From Guillardia theta CCMP2712 (taxonomy: Eukaryota; Cryptophyceae; Pyrenomonadales; Geminigeraceae): 36,299 nt of DNA. The notes below the pieces were generated by a model. The model ran no database searches, was not told the origin of the DNA, and saw only the letters and a program-made list of their open reading frames with translations. Positions 9,546 to 20,571 of the stretch are shown here, one piece after another; positions within the stretch are counted from its first letter, which is position 1, and every line of letters begins with the position of its first letter. The position numbers and the translations under genes were made by a program. The stretch lies in contig NW_005434655.1 of assembly GCF_000315625.1 (NCBI RefSeq), positions 297,204-333,502 of the forward strand, given 5' to 3'.

Positions 9546-12500
9546 ATGGAACCGGTGAGGCAGCGGCGGGGAGCAAGCATGCCGCCGTTCATGGGAGCCT
9601 TTCCCGTCTCTCCCACCCACATGCAGCATGCTCCTCCTTCCCTTCACTACCGCCAGGCGCATCCCGGGGGGCACCGGATGCCAGCCGGGGCTCAAGTCTT
9701 CGGAGGACCGATCCCTGTTACCACCATGCCCATGTATGGGGCGTCTGTAGGAGGTGCTCATAATCAGGCGTCGATGACTCTCGGGCTCCATGGCGAGAAA
9801 ATTCCTTCCCAACAGCATGCACAGATGATGAAACCGATGCTTCCCCAGCAGCCCTTCGGGTTCAACCCCCAGATGAAGCGCCCATCAGGGGGGCAGCACG
9901 CTATCCCAAACTTGGTCAAATCTCCGGGAGGATCGAGTGGGCTGCCTCCAAACATGGATCCGAGCTCTCACCAGACTGCTAGACGCATCTCAAATCCCAG
10001 CATGTCTTCTCCTGGATCTCAAATCCCGATATCAGGCAAGCCGATCATTGCTCAGTCAAGTGAGTATGCTGCAAGTCAAGTCGCGCGGCCACAGCAGCCC
10101 TCGGATGGAGCCATCTACAGCCAACACCTTGAAGCTTCTTCGGAATCGAGGAAACGAAGCCTGTCCGCAAGTCCGATGATGCCGAGGAATCAATCGGTGC
10201 TGGGCTCGAGCAGCACCCCCGAACCTAGGATGCCGACGAACCCCTATGCTGCATCCAGCCAGGGGAACCCAAGCCTCTCACCCGCATACATGGAGAATTT
10301 CCAGGCTAAACCATCCAACGGCACAAGGACAGGTGTTGTTTGATTGCTCGTGTTGGTTGTAGGTCTGATGGGTGGGATCAGAGAACCTCGAGTGTGGCGT
10401 CGGTCTCTACTTCAAGATTGATAGCAAATCCCGATATTATGTAGATTACATCATGCCAGAATCGTCTGCTGCTGCAACAGGGGTCATTCAACCGGGAGAT
10501 GTACTTGAGAACGTTGATGGTCACATGGTGAGGCGTGAAGATTCTTATACGCGTTTATGACGCACTCTTGATCCAGGTGGCGGGGAAGTCTTGGAACGAG
10601 TTGAGGAGGATGATCATGGGGGAAAGAGGCTCTTTTGTGAACCTCAGCTTCCTGCGAGAGCTACAGGATGAAGCCTTTCGCTTCGATCTCGATCTGACGC
10701 GGGGAGATCCAACACCTGCTGAGAAGGTGAACAGGCCCAAGGCTCCATCTCCAGAGGTAACCATGACTTGGCCAAATCCCGGATGAAAGTCGTTAATGTG
10801 TGCTGACACTGTGTTCAGGCTCCTGCCATTACAGCTGAGAATATCTCCGAGAGCTCTTATCCACAAGGTGATTGGAGCTTGAATCCATGCTGAAGACATA
10901 TCATCGCTGACATGTGTACGACCAGTGGACAAAGAGAAAGAGAACCTCAAGAAGAAGTATCTTGCAGAGCAGCGACTTCACTTCGAAGCAGAAGAAGAGC
11001 TGAAACAGTACAAGGTCCACAGTTTGCTTGTCCTGCGGCTATCACTTGACATGTGGCGCTCAGGAGCAAGTCAGCATGCTTCGAATGACCATAGCCGATT
11101 TGCAAAATGAGAAGGTGGCCTCTAGCGCAAAACCTACGATAGTTGCTGATCCGTCTACAGATAAATCTAGCGAAAAGTCAAGGGATCGAAGAAAACGCTC
11201 TGGCAGGTGTCCTCTGAGCATAATGTTCGATTTCATCCATTCCAGCACAACTGACTTTGCTCAGCTGGATTTGTCCCAAAGGATGTCCTGATGGAATTAG
11301 AATCTCGACTGCATGCCACGGAAGCGGAGTTGCAGATCATGAAGTCAGAGAGAAACGAATTGAGTGAGTGAATCTCGATTCTCCATACTTGCAATATTGA
11401 CAGGGCGCAGTGAACCGTAACATGGACAAAGACTACGTGCCAAAGGAGCAGGTATGGTTCACAAGTGTTTGCCAGTGACTCTAATGTGCGACTTGGAACA
11501 CTCAGTTTGAAGCTGCAACATCTCAGATCATGAAACTCGAAGATCAGCTCGAGATTGCGCGGCAGGTGCACCTTCACGTTCGAAGTTGCTCGAGACTGAA
11601 GGAGATTACAGATGCTGTCGTCGCAGGAGGCCACCTCCAATGCAAGTGCGTGCTTATTGACTGTGACATGGTTTCATCTTTCTCATGATGTATTCGAACA
11701 GGGTCTACTGAGCACTCTCACATTGAGAAGTTGTGCTCGATCGTGTTACCAACAGCGATCACAGCTCTGAACGAGTGAGAACCACCTGTCGCATCTCATG
11801 TGCTCACCTTGTCCATTGAACAGTCTGAGCGATCAGAACGGACATTCTTCTTCCGCTCTCTGGACGCTGATTCGCATCGAGGGCTACATCGCATCTCTCG
11901 CCTCCCGCATCGTTCAGTTCGACATCCAAAAGATGGCACTTGTTCTCCTGCAGCCCGAAAACGCAAGAGACCTCCATGAGTCTGCTCTGTCCATCGCCGT
12001 CCTGTCGTGGAATTCAAGTGGGAGGCAGATGCTGCTGGAAAACAGGTGGGCTCGTCTTACCCTGAGTGTAGCTCCTGACAGTCTTGTCCCAGCATGATCG
12101 TCCCTGCGTTGATGAGTCTCTTGCTCGACGAAGCGGAGCAGAGCTCTAACCAGACCGGGGAGGAGAGAATGCTCTGCGGGAGATACGCGTCCATGGCCAT
12201 CGCAAACTTCTGCTTGGAGGAGAAAGGTGAGGGATGTAGCAACTGCATCCTTCTCTCACACGATTTGCGCTCAGGGAGAATTCTGATCTCGAGGGAGCCC
12301 ATGGTGATCCGCACGCCGGAGCTGCGACTGACGATGTGACTCCCCCATCCTCCCCAGGCCATCCAGCGGCTCTTCGTCACCTTGAATGGGAGGGATCCTG
12401 ACTCTGCCATCTTCGCCCTGCTGGGAATCGGCAACCTGTTCATGGTCCCGGACGTCAGGAAGCAGTACCTGCTCATCAGGCATGCTCCTCCCTCCTCCTT

Positions 12501-13081
12501 GCTGTTCCTCCCAGTGACCTCTTCCTCTGCCGCAGGGACTCCCTCGTTCCCATCCAGGAAGCCCTCGGTGCGGAGGATCCCATCATCACGAGATTCGCTG
12601 TCGGGGCCGTTCGCAACTTTGCGACGGACGAGGAATGCAGGGAAGCCATCATGAAGCTGCCAGGGCTCCTTGAGATCCTGCAGGTCCCTTGACCCTCCTC
12701 TCCGTTGTCCTCGACACGGTCTGAGTCCTTCCCCTCTCAGAGCCTTGCTAAGAGCAACCAACCCCGCATTCGCGAGCATGCCGAAGCTGCCCTGAGCAAT
12801 CTCGGGGTCTCGGGCTTCCTTCGGACTTCGAGGAGCTCCCAAGACGACTTCATGTGCTGCTTGCTCTGCTGCGTTGCCTGTAGGACTGACGTGCTGGGGA
12901 AGGTTTCCTCAAGTCGACTTGAGTCACTTGTTCGCACATCGCAGGGAGGTATTACATCTCCATCCCATCCTATCCCTCCTATCAATTCAAACATGTCTGA
13001 CTTTGTTCGGAACAGGAAAAGAGCTACGTTGAGTACGATCAGCGATCCAAGCTGAGTTCAAGACCAGAGAACATCTTTTAG
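9546..13081 (+). CDS. PDZ / coiled-coil / Armadillo-like repeat protein, 19 exons
   Basis: Exons: 9546-10332, 10382-10527, 10577-10756, 10819-10867, 10926-11014, 11064-11114, 11161-11206, 11265-11363, 11411-11451, 11506-11565, 11612-11645, 11702-11774, 11824-12045, 12093-12226, 12275-12303, 12358-12479, 12536-12683, 12741-12902, 13016-13081; about 845 aa. All junctions keep phase. Introns are 46-62 nt except the last (113); intron 16 is GC-AG. The first ~260 residues are a disordered Pro/Gln/Met/Ser-rich segment. Exons 2-3 give one PDZ domain (CGVGLYFKID ... GVIQPGDVLENVDG ... WNELRRMI), split after DGHM. Exons 5-10 are Lys/Glu-rich heptads, probably a coiled coil. From exon 12 on, helical repeats (ESALSIAVLSWNSSGRQ, ARYASMAIANF-like, FAVGAVRNFATDEECR, EHAEAALSNLG) look Armadillo-like. 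It is probably a cytoplasmic or cytoskeletal scaffold. The 3' end is least certain: an alternative stop lies at 13055. An in-frame GTG at 9480 is not preferred. Confidence 0.75.
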
Positions 13082-13564
13082 GTTCGCCGTTGCGATCTGT
13101 TGCAGGCCATCATCGACGGTGACAGTAGAAATCTGATGAAACAGAAGCATCATAGCAGTAAAGATACAATGAAAGTCAAGTACAGGCATGATCCAACTGA
13201 AGAAGAATCGCGAAATGACTTTTCGCGTGTATTTCACGTCCGCCTCAGACTTTATATAATCATTCTTTGGAAGACAGTGAATATTAAAGGTCAATAATTC
13301 TATCTCTCAAATTGGAAACTCCAAGTTTGTTGCTCGATCCGCCCGGTGGAAGGAAGAATCCAACAGGGCGGGGAAGGAGGGAGGGAGGGAGGGAGGGAAG
13401 GGGAGGGGAGGAAGGGAGGGGAGAGGAGGGAGGGAGGGAGGGAGGGAGGGAGGGAGGGAGGGAGGGAGGGAGGGAGGGAGGAGAGAAGAGAGGAGAACGA
13501 GAGGAGGGAAGCTGACATTGTATCACAGAACAAGCGCGGAGGAAGCGGGTAAACATTTGCAATC
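13082..13564. other. Intergenic region with GGGA microsatellite
   Basis: No gene is seen. Up to about 13300 the sequence is unremarkable and moderately AT-rich. About 13370-13492 is a GGGA/GGGAGGA purine tract that gives meaningless Gly/Arg/Glu frames on + and Pro/Ser frames on -. The tract ends about 70 bp before the start codon at 13565 and so lies within the presumed promoter or 5' leader of the tocopherol-cyclase-like gene. Confidence 0.65.
13370..13492 (+). repeat. (GGGA)n polypurine microsatellite
   Basis: Tandem GGGA units, partly interrupted by GGGGA and GGAA, form a roughly 120-nt pure purine strand. The longest perfect stretch is about 13427-13482. Polypurine tracts like this can adopt triplex or G-rich structures and are prone to slippage. 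Confidence 0.9.
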
Positions 13565-15835
13565 ATGCAAGGTTCTCATGTGATACAAGCACATGGGATA
13601 GTTCCTGTGCAGCTCAGAAACAATGCGCAGTCATTGCGGCAAGGGCATGTCGGCTTGCGGTCTGTTCAGGGCTCTGCAGAAGGACCAAGCACCAGAAACT
13701 TTGAAGCTCTGAACAGGCTATATTCAGGAGGAGCGGCTGGTAAACAGAAAGCTCCTTCTCTTCCCAACGCACTGTTTGTATTCGTGGCGGTCGTTGGCAT
13801 CGTTCTTGACTCGCTGCTCCCTCCTTCTGGTCAAACTTCTTTCATGATGCCCCTGGCGCTCCCGAGGAGAAAACCTTTCTTCGACGGCTGGTTCATCCGG
13901 ATCACCGACCTTGCCATGAAAACATCTTGTTCTCTCATTGTGGGCTCGATGAGAAGATCAGGTTGAGGGCTTTGGTTGATAGGAAGCCAATTTGACCCTT
14001 GTCCCGTTCAGGATCCGAGAGCTTCAACGAGCACTACGTGTCAATCTCCTTCAGCTCCCCTCGGTTCGGAAGGAAAGGTGCTGGGGTTTGCGCAAGTGGC
14101 AGGCCCATCTGAGGGCAGGGAGCAGGGCACAAGCCGTACGAGCTTCAGTCCTTTCACCATGTCTCGACACAGGAGGAGGTCTCAATCCTCTTTGACGAGA
14201 GGTGAGATTTGATCAAACTTGAATCCCGGCGAAGTTTAATCTGTTGCTCCCTCGTCCTCTTCATCGCTTCTTTTGTCCTCGTCCTCGTCTTTGTCCTCGT
14301 CCTCGTCCTCCCCAGGAAGATGAGCGGGTTCGAGAACGAGATCGATTGGAGAGCACCGGCAGCAGGTGCCTGGCTCTATGCCTTCTTCTCTCCTCTCGAA
14401 ACGGGACTTAGCCTGACCAGGTCGATGCTCCTCCTTCTCATGGGAAAGTAAAGAATGCGGGTCGATGAGATTCCTGGACGGAGGTCAGGGAGGTTGGGGC
14501 AGCGACTTTCATCACGGATGCTGCAGGAGCGCGGGTGGAGGTAGACATGAGGCTGCGCAACGAGGTTCCTGCTCTGCTCCTCTCAGCGATGATGTCTCAT
14601 CGCTCTTGGCAGAGGAACGAGGTCATCGAGCTCAGGGCGAAGCTGCGGCAGCCGAAGCCGTGGGGGTATGCGAGAGTGCGGGGAGAACGACTCGAGATCC
14701 ATTCACGTCCCTCCCTCACGAGCAGGAAGAACGAGGCGGGCCCTGAGGGATGGCTGGGCAGGACGCCTCTGCTGGTAAGACTGACAGTAGCTAGCTTCCG
14801 CTGACCTTGACCTCGCGCCAGCCCTGCCGCTACTTCGTGCAGTCGCTGGGATCCGAGTGCTCGTACACGCTCAGAAGACGATGCGGCGGGATGGGAAACT
14901 CCTCGAGGGTTTATCACCTCGCCGACGTCTGCGTCTCCGGAGGTGGCTTCGCTCACGTGGAGACCAACTACGGCGCCGCGTTCCCCTCCGGGTGGATCTA
15001 CCTACAGGAAACCAAGGCACGAAGAGAGGAAAGTGCTGACGGGCCCTCCACAGGTCATCGGGCCTGAGAACCGAGTAGCTCTCCTGGTCACTGGCGGGAA
15101 GTTCAAGATCGGGGGACTGACTCCTCTCACTTGGATCGTTGCGTTCCGCGTATCGAACACGTCCTTCAACTTCCGCACCACCGACCTCCATCAGGTGGGA
15201 CAATGAATCATGTGATTCCTTTTCTCTCTCCTCTGCTCCGTTGGCGTCTGCTTTTGCTGCCAGCAGCTCTTGTTGAGACTCAGCTCAGGTGAAAGCGAGG
15301 TTTAGCTGCTCCAAGAGGACTTTCTCTCTCGAGGCTTTCAACCCCTTCAGTCCGCTCCTCCTCTCTCGATCGCGTTTTCACCTGACGGCTCTTTCAGCTG
15401 GGGACTTCGTCCAGATTGAGGCAAACGACGCGAACATGAATCAGGACGAGCAGAACGTCTGGGTCCCAACCTTGCAAGGGTTCACCAACAAGCCAGGGTA
15501 AGGCATTGACGTTGTTGCCTGCGTGCCATCAACTGCTGCAACAGATGCTCCGAGTCCTTCGCCGCCACTGTTCGGGTCCGAGCATGGAAAGGACGGCACT
15601 TGCAACGCAGAAACGAGGACGCTCCTGACTTTGACGAGGTTAGTGAGACCTTTCTTAGCAACTCTTCTTCTTCTTCTTCTTCTTCTTCATCATCATCATC
15701 ATCATCTCCTCCTCCTCCTCCTCCTCCTCCTCCTCCTCCTCCTCCTCCTCCTCCTCCTCTGACTCATCTCAGTCTCTTCGCCTCGCTGCTTTAGAGTTCG
15801 GCGGAGAGTTCCAGCAAGACTCCAGTTCCTCGTAA
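13565..15835 (+). CDS. Tocopherol-cyclase-like protein, 10 exons
   Basis: Exons: 13565-13961, 14012-14077, 14126-14201, 14316-14420, 14489-14774, 14822-15016, 15054-15194, 15289-15497, 15545-15638, 15773-15835; about 543 aa, all phases consistent. Hallmarks of the tocopherol cyclase (VTE1/SXD1) family appear in order: RRKPFFDGWFIRITD (family FFEGWYF), AAGAWLYAFFSPLE (family AGWLAAFPVFEP), AHVETNYGAAFPSGWIYLQ (family EKNWGxxFPxxWFW), LTPLTWIVAFR, and a C-terminal AALEFGGEF (family AALEVGG). In plants and cyanobacteria this enzyme closes the chromanol ring of tocopherols in plastids. A hydrophobic stretch (NALFVFVAVVGIVLDSLL, residues about 68-85) precedes the domain and may be part of targeting. 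Intron 6 (15017-15053) must be GC-AG, 37 nt, to avoid a stop. The 134-nt last intron holds a TTC/TCA/TCC microsatellite. Substrate could differ; the family call is firmer than the exact reaction. Confidence 0.75.
15661..15760 (+). repeat. Compound (TTC)n(TCA)n(TCC)n microsatellite in intron
   Basis: About ten TTC/TCT units, then TCA units, then a long TCC run, ending shortly before the acceptor AG at 15771-15772. As a pyrimidine run it serves as an oversized polypyrimidine tract. Poly-Ser/Leu/Pro frames across it are spurious. Confidence 0.9.
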
Positions 15836-16073
15836 AAGACCAAAAAAACGATTTCATTCTTTTGACAAGGAGTACCCCCCATATCTATTCGGATATGAGG
15901 GGTACAATACCCACCGTCCATTTCCTGTGCTCTTAGACACATTGACCACCCCACGGAATCCCTACTAATTCGGAATTTGTAAAAATACCGGTCCTTTTGC
16001 CTGATCTAGTTGGATACCCCTACCCTTACCCCCTCTCTCCGACACCACCCTCTTCGAATCGGGGAATGCGGTG
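15836..16073. other. Short intergenic spacer with C-rich motif
   Basis: A 238-bp spacer between two tandem + strand genes. It contains TACCCCCC, CCACCCC and TACCCCTACCCTTACCCC words of the same kind as the large C-rich islands. It must hold the 3' end of the upstream gene and the promoter of the ankyrin gene. Confidence 0.55.
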
Positions 16074-18893
16074 ATGGGAGCCGAACAGAGCGCACTGGAA
16101 GACTGCAGGATCTGCGATCAGCGTCGATCCTTGGGCTCCTCCTCCATCCCCTCCTCCTCCTCCCTCTTCACCTCTTCCTTGAACAACCACACCCAACGCA
16201 GAAACCCACACTCGTCTCCTCCAACCCAGTCCTCCTCTACATCAGCTGAGGGGCAGTCCTCCGAGGAGCAGAGTTCACTGGTGCACCATGGCCTAGGACC
16301 GCTTCACCAGGTTTGCCTGAGGGATGGAGACTCAAGCACACGTTGAACGAGGAACTGCAGGCGGCGGCAACGGATGATGACCTACAGATCTGTCTTCTCG
16401 TGAGTTTACGCGGCGGGGAATTGAAGAGCCAGTGAAAGTTTGACAGGTGGAGAAGTTGGGATTTGATGTCAACATCACAGACGATTTCGGACGAACCCGT
16501 TGGTCTCCTCCTTCTCGTGGCAACTTCCTGACGGTGTTGATGTTTCCAGCATTGCATGCTGCGGCCTTCACGGGGAGTTTGCGGGCAGTGAAATGTTTGG
16601 TCAGTTTGCATTGGCGATGTTGTCTTGTACCAGAGGTTTCTCATCCGTTGGTGTGCAGATACGATTAGGAGCCAACCTTGACAGCATGTCCATCGACGGC
16701 AAAACGCCGCTTGTGTGCGCTGCCGAGCAGAGGCATACGCTGGTGTTGAGGTGCTGGTAGCAGGAGGGACGCAGAATCTTGCTGAAGATTCTCACAGATA
16801 TTTGCTTGATGCCCAGAGAGCAGACAGCTCTGGAAGGATCATAACACGTGATGCAGGAGTTGCTGTAACCTTGTCGATCTCAACTTCCTGCCAGAGCACA
16901 TGCCATGGAAGATGGAGAATGGGGTTGGCTGGAATGACTTGCGAGAAGAGGTAAGGAAGTAGCTCGCGATGCCTGTGGTGGTCTGATACAAGTGAACGAG
17001 TGGCTGCTGATGAATGTGTTGGATGTGTTGCAAGCATCAAGTGTCCTCAGATCATTCCATGTGTGTCGTTTGGCTATGAGCTTGTCCTCAACGATCATGT
17101 CAGGAGGCCGAGAGCATCTCCAGCGGAGCTGGGAGGAGTGAGGAGCGGAACGGGCAGAGCGTGAGTATCTGATAAGAAGAGAGCTCTTAGTAGCGATCCT
17201 CCTGAAGCTGGTTGGACCGTCAGATCGCGGACTTCAGCTCGGAGGGCAGCGCGAAAGAGAATGTCGAGTTTTCCCACCGCAACGACGATCTCAACAAGGA
17301 TATCGGCAGCGGTATTATCCACAAGGATACAGTCGAGGGCAGCCTTGATCAGTACGTGTGATTCAGCTTGTTATCTTACAAGCTTACTTCTCTTCCGCCT
17401 CCTCCCTTCCTCGTTCTTCACTCCCTTCTCCTGGTCCTCCCTTTTCTACTCCTCAACCTCCCCCTCAACCTCCTCCTCAACCTCCTCCTGCTTCTGCTCC
17501 ATTTTCGTCTCGCTCCTCTTTGAATCCCTCTCTTCCCTTCTGTTGGTATCAGCAGATTACTAGCGAGACATACGAACATGGACTCAGGTTCCCTTTCACC
17601 ATCCCCCTCTTCTTCTGATTTGTTTCGATCGCCCCACAGGATCCAGCGTGTGGAAGGTGACGGAGTGGAAGGTGAGTAGCCGAGGAAGGGTGTGGTTGAG
17701 GATGACCATCGGGGCAGGAGGAGAAGAAGGACAAAGAAACGAGAAACAAGACTGAGGAGGAGAAGGAGGGCGATGAGAAGCTCAACAATGCCAAGCGATC
17801 GTTGGAGTTTGACTCTATAGAGTAAGTCAGCAGCTCCTGACCATTCTCCTCCTTATCCTCCCCTGTCTTCGTCTCTCTCGCTCCATGAAATTCAGCCCTT
17901 CTCCCTCCCTCCCTCCCTCCCTCCCTCCACACACACACACACACACACACACACAACCAGCTCCCTCACGCTGGATCTCAGGGGCATCTTCAGCTTGCAG
18001 CGCAAACATTCCATCGGGCCCGAGGCACAAACTTGTCGCAAACTCGCGGGCACTGACGGGCAGGCAGGTCGTCGAGGAGCGCCTGCAGCTCGAACTTACC
18101 CCCTCCAATCCTGAGAGCAAGGATTCCTCGCAGGAAGGAACAAAAAGCCCTCCTGCCCAGCAGCAGCCCCAGCCGCAGTCCCAATCCCAGTCTCCTCCCA
18201 TTCAGTACCTGGCGTTCGATGCCTTGAGGGATGATGGAGCAGGCGGCAGGAAACCTTCGATCGTCCTGATCAGCGAGACGGTTCTCTGCTGCTGCTCCAC
18301 GCCTTCGTCCTCTCCTCACTTGCCACTTTCACGTACCCTCTGCGCTCCTCTTCCTTCCTCCCGCGCATTTCTCCTCCATTCTTTCCTCTTCCTACTTCAC
18401 TCCCGGTCCTCCTCATTCTTCTCACTCTCCTCATCCTTCAGGCTCCGAGGCGACTGTCTGCCATCAAGGCAGACCTGCAGTCTCGTGCTGGTGTGCCCAG
18501 CCCCCGCAACGTCCCCAGCGTCAGATCGAGCTGGGGGAGTTCAACTCCGCGGGGTTCAGCCAGCTTTCGCCCCCTTCCCGAGCTGCCCTCCAGCTCGGAA
18601 CCCTTGACGCCCAGGTAAGGGAGGATCGTCAGAGGTCAGCTGGACTTGAGCTCGGAGCCAGGGGGCTGTACTCGCAGGGAGGAACACACGTGGAGCACCC
18701 GATGAAGCGCGAAGAAGACGGAGGACGATCGTACCAGCTGCCGTCCTCTAATGTCGTGCTGCAGGTGCGATGCTGAGGAGGGAGGGAGGGAGAGGGAAGC
18801 GATTGAGGAGTTGGATGGAGGTCCATGGAAAAGGGAGGAAGGGAAGGGGCACGACAAGGGGATGTCCGAGAAAAAGATGACAGGGAGAGCAGG

Positions 18894-18973
<80 letters not shown>

Positions 18974-19092
18974 CAGCAAGAGCAGCAGCAAGGGGGTCGG
19001 GGTGTTGACATCGTTCCCAGGCGCTGTTTGAAAAGAAGGCTCAAGCTGCTGGAACCGTGAGATACGACCCTGACACGATGGAGCCGATCTGA
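16074..19092 (+). CDS. Ankyrin-repeat protein with myristoylation-type N-terminus and disordered C-terminus
   Basis: Exons traced with confidence: 16074-16280, 16322-16399, 16447-16498, 16550-16599, 16659-16750, then 16798 onward. The product starts MGAEQSALED, a fit to the N-myristoylation consensus (Gly2, Ser6), followed by a Ser-rich segment. Ankyrin repeats follow: DVNITDDFGRTPLHAAAFTG across the 16498/16550 junction, then IRLGANLDSMSIDGKTPLVC and RYLLDAQRAD. Downstream exons are less certain: a frame around 16870-16950 (VDLNFLPEHMPW), 17104-17160, 17224-17351 (EFSHRNDDLNKDIGSG), 17640-17671, about 17721-17821 (KDKETRNKTEEEKEGDEK), 17982 onward, a Ser/Pro-rich segment around 18450-18610, and a last exon 19021-19092 (LFEKKAQAAGTVRYDPDTME) ending in TGA. 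The C-terminal half is charged or Ser/Pro-rich and probably disordered. It is likely membrane-tethered. The joins between 16850 and 18770 are not settled, and two genes cannot be fully excluded. Confidence 0.6.
17903..17955 (+). repeat. (CCCT)n and (CA)n microsatellites in intron
   Basis: About six CCCT/CTCC units followed by about thirteen CA dinucleotides, just upstream of the acceptor near 17980 of the ankyrin gene. Confidence 0.88.
18890..18992 (+). repeat. (GGAGCA)n hexamer array, intronic
   Basis: About thirteen GGAGCA units degrade into CAGCAA/GAGCAG near 18975. It lies inside the last intron (18765-19020) of the ankyrin gene, in sense orientation. The Gly-Ala and Arg-Ser frames across it are artefacts. 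The same hexamer family appears in three introns of the adjacent phosphatase gene. Confidence 0.88.
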
Positions 19093-19203
19093 CGAGCTGA
19101 GATGTGACGGTGTCAAACGATTCACAATACATTCACAAGGGTCTAGTGTACAGGAGGGGGTGGGGGATCACTGCTAAGGTCCTGCTGGAGCCCAGCTGGG
19201 CTG
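19093..19203. other. Short spacer between convergent genes
   Basis: Only 111 nt separate the stop codon of the ankyrin gene (+) from that of the phosphatase gene (-), so their 3' UTRs probably overlap or nearly touch. No poly(A) signal was recognised with confidence. Confidence 0.6.
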
Positions 19204-20465
19204 TCACAGGAAGAAGTCCTGTCTCAGCTTGTTCTTGCTGTCGCTGCGCCTGGTGGGGGCAGAGCTGAAGACGTTGAAGTGAAAGTCAAGCGCCTCGTCG
19301 ACCTCGAGGATCGACGCCAAGTTGCCGCACCTGCCACAAGATGAGGAGCAGGAGCAGGAGCAGGAGAAGGAGCAGGGGCAGGGGCAGGGGCAGGGGCAGG
19401 GGCAGGGAGGAAGGAGAGTGACTATAAGAGAACGGAGGTAGATGAAGAGGTTTGCGAGGAGGTGGCAGCAAGGCAGAAGACCTGTAGCAGTAGTTGGGCG
19501 CTGACCAAACGGTTGACAGCAAGTTGTCAAACATGACCTGCAAGAAGAGAAGAGTCAGCTCGGTTGCGAAAGAGAAGCGCAGGAGTAACTGATGTTGGTT
19601 GAGACGGAAGAACGTCAGAGCAGAAGCATGGATAAAGAGAGGAGGAGGAGGAGGAGGAGGAGGAGGAGGGCGAGGTGGTGGAGCAGCACCAGCAGCAGCG
19701 GAGGGGAGGAAGAGGGGGGGAGGTTACGGGTCGTCGTTGTCACCTGGTAGCCTTCCATGCAGAGTTGGTGAGCTCGGAGAACGTGAATGAGGCCGTTCTC
19801 CTGCAGGAATTGCTGCACGACATCGGCGCCGAAGGTGTAGCCTGCTCCTCTTGTGGACTAGTAGAGGGAGTCAGGAGAGGGGAGAGGATAGCGGGAGGGA
19901 TGGAGAAGAAGAGGATCAGGGAAGAAGAAGGGAGGAGAGAAGGACGGCAGGAACGGAAAAGGGAGGAAGGAAAAAGGAGGGAAAGAAAGGAATAGGGATG
20001 GAAGACACGGAAGGAAAAGGACGAACGGAAAGGAGGGGAGGCAACCGGGTTGAAGCCTTCACGATTCGGGTCTGGGTCTGAAATTTTCCCATTAACGTTC
20101 GTCAAGCAAGCGTTGGGCATCCTCGTCACCTGACCAGAGCAGATCTGCCGCTGCGCCGTCACTGGGGATCTGAGGGCAAGGAGTAGCTTCAGTCGGCGAG
20201 CAGGCGCCGAGTGAGGGGGATGACGGGCAAGCAGAGGGATCGAAGAGCGGAAGATGTAAGAACAAGAGAAAAGGAAGGGAGGGGAAGAGGAGAGGAGGGA
20301 GGAGAGGAGAGGAGAGAGAGAGGGGAGTGGATATTCTAATTTCGACCTCCTGAAACCTGTCGATGAGTGATATTTGTTCGATCGTCCACACGGACGGGGA
20401 AAGGCCTGGTGTTAGTGAAAGGTCAAGAAAGTAGGAGAACGAGAAGTAGGATAAAAATTCGAGCG

Positions 20466-20521
<56 letters not shown>

Positions 20522-20528
20522 CAGCAGG

Positions 20529-20571
<43 letters not shown>

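Noticed and set aside
14078-14125. Apparent in-frame stop in the tocopherol-cyclase-like gene
   Set aside because: A 48-nt GT-AG intron removes the stop and keeps phase with the next exon.
16735-16800. Apparent frameshift in the ankyrin gene
   Set aside because: A 47-nt GT-AG intron (16751-16797) restores the ankyrin repeat in phase, so no mutation is needed.
17906-17955. Pro/Thr/His-rich start of the 240-aa frame 17885-18607
   Set aside because: It is produced by CCCT and CA microsatellites in an intron; only the part after about 17982 resembles coding sequence.
18890-18992. Hexamer arrays considered as CRISPR or structured repeats
   Set aside because: The units are 6 bp with no spacers, lie inside introns, and are simple microsatellites of a eukaryotic genome.
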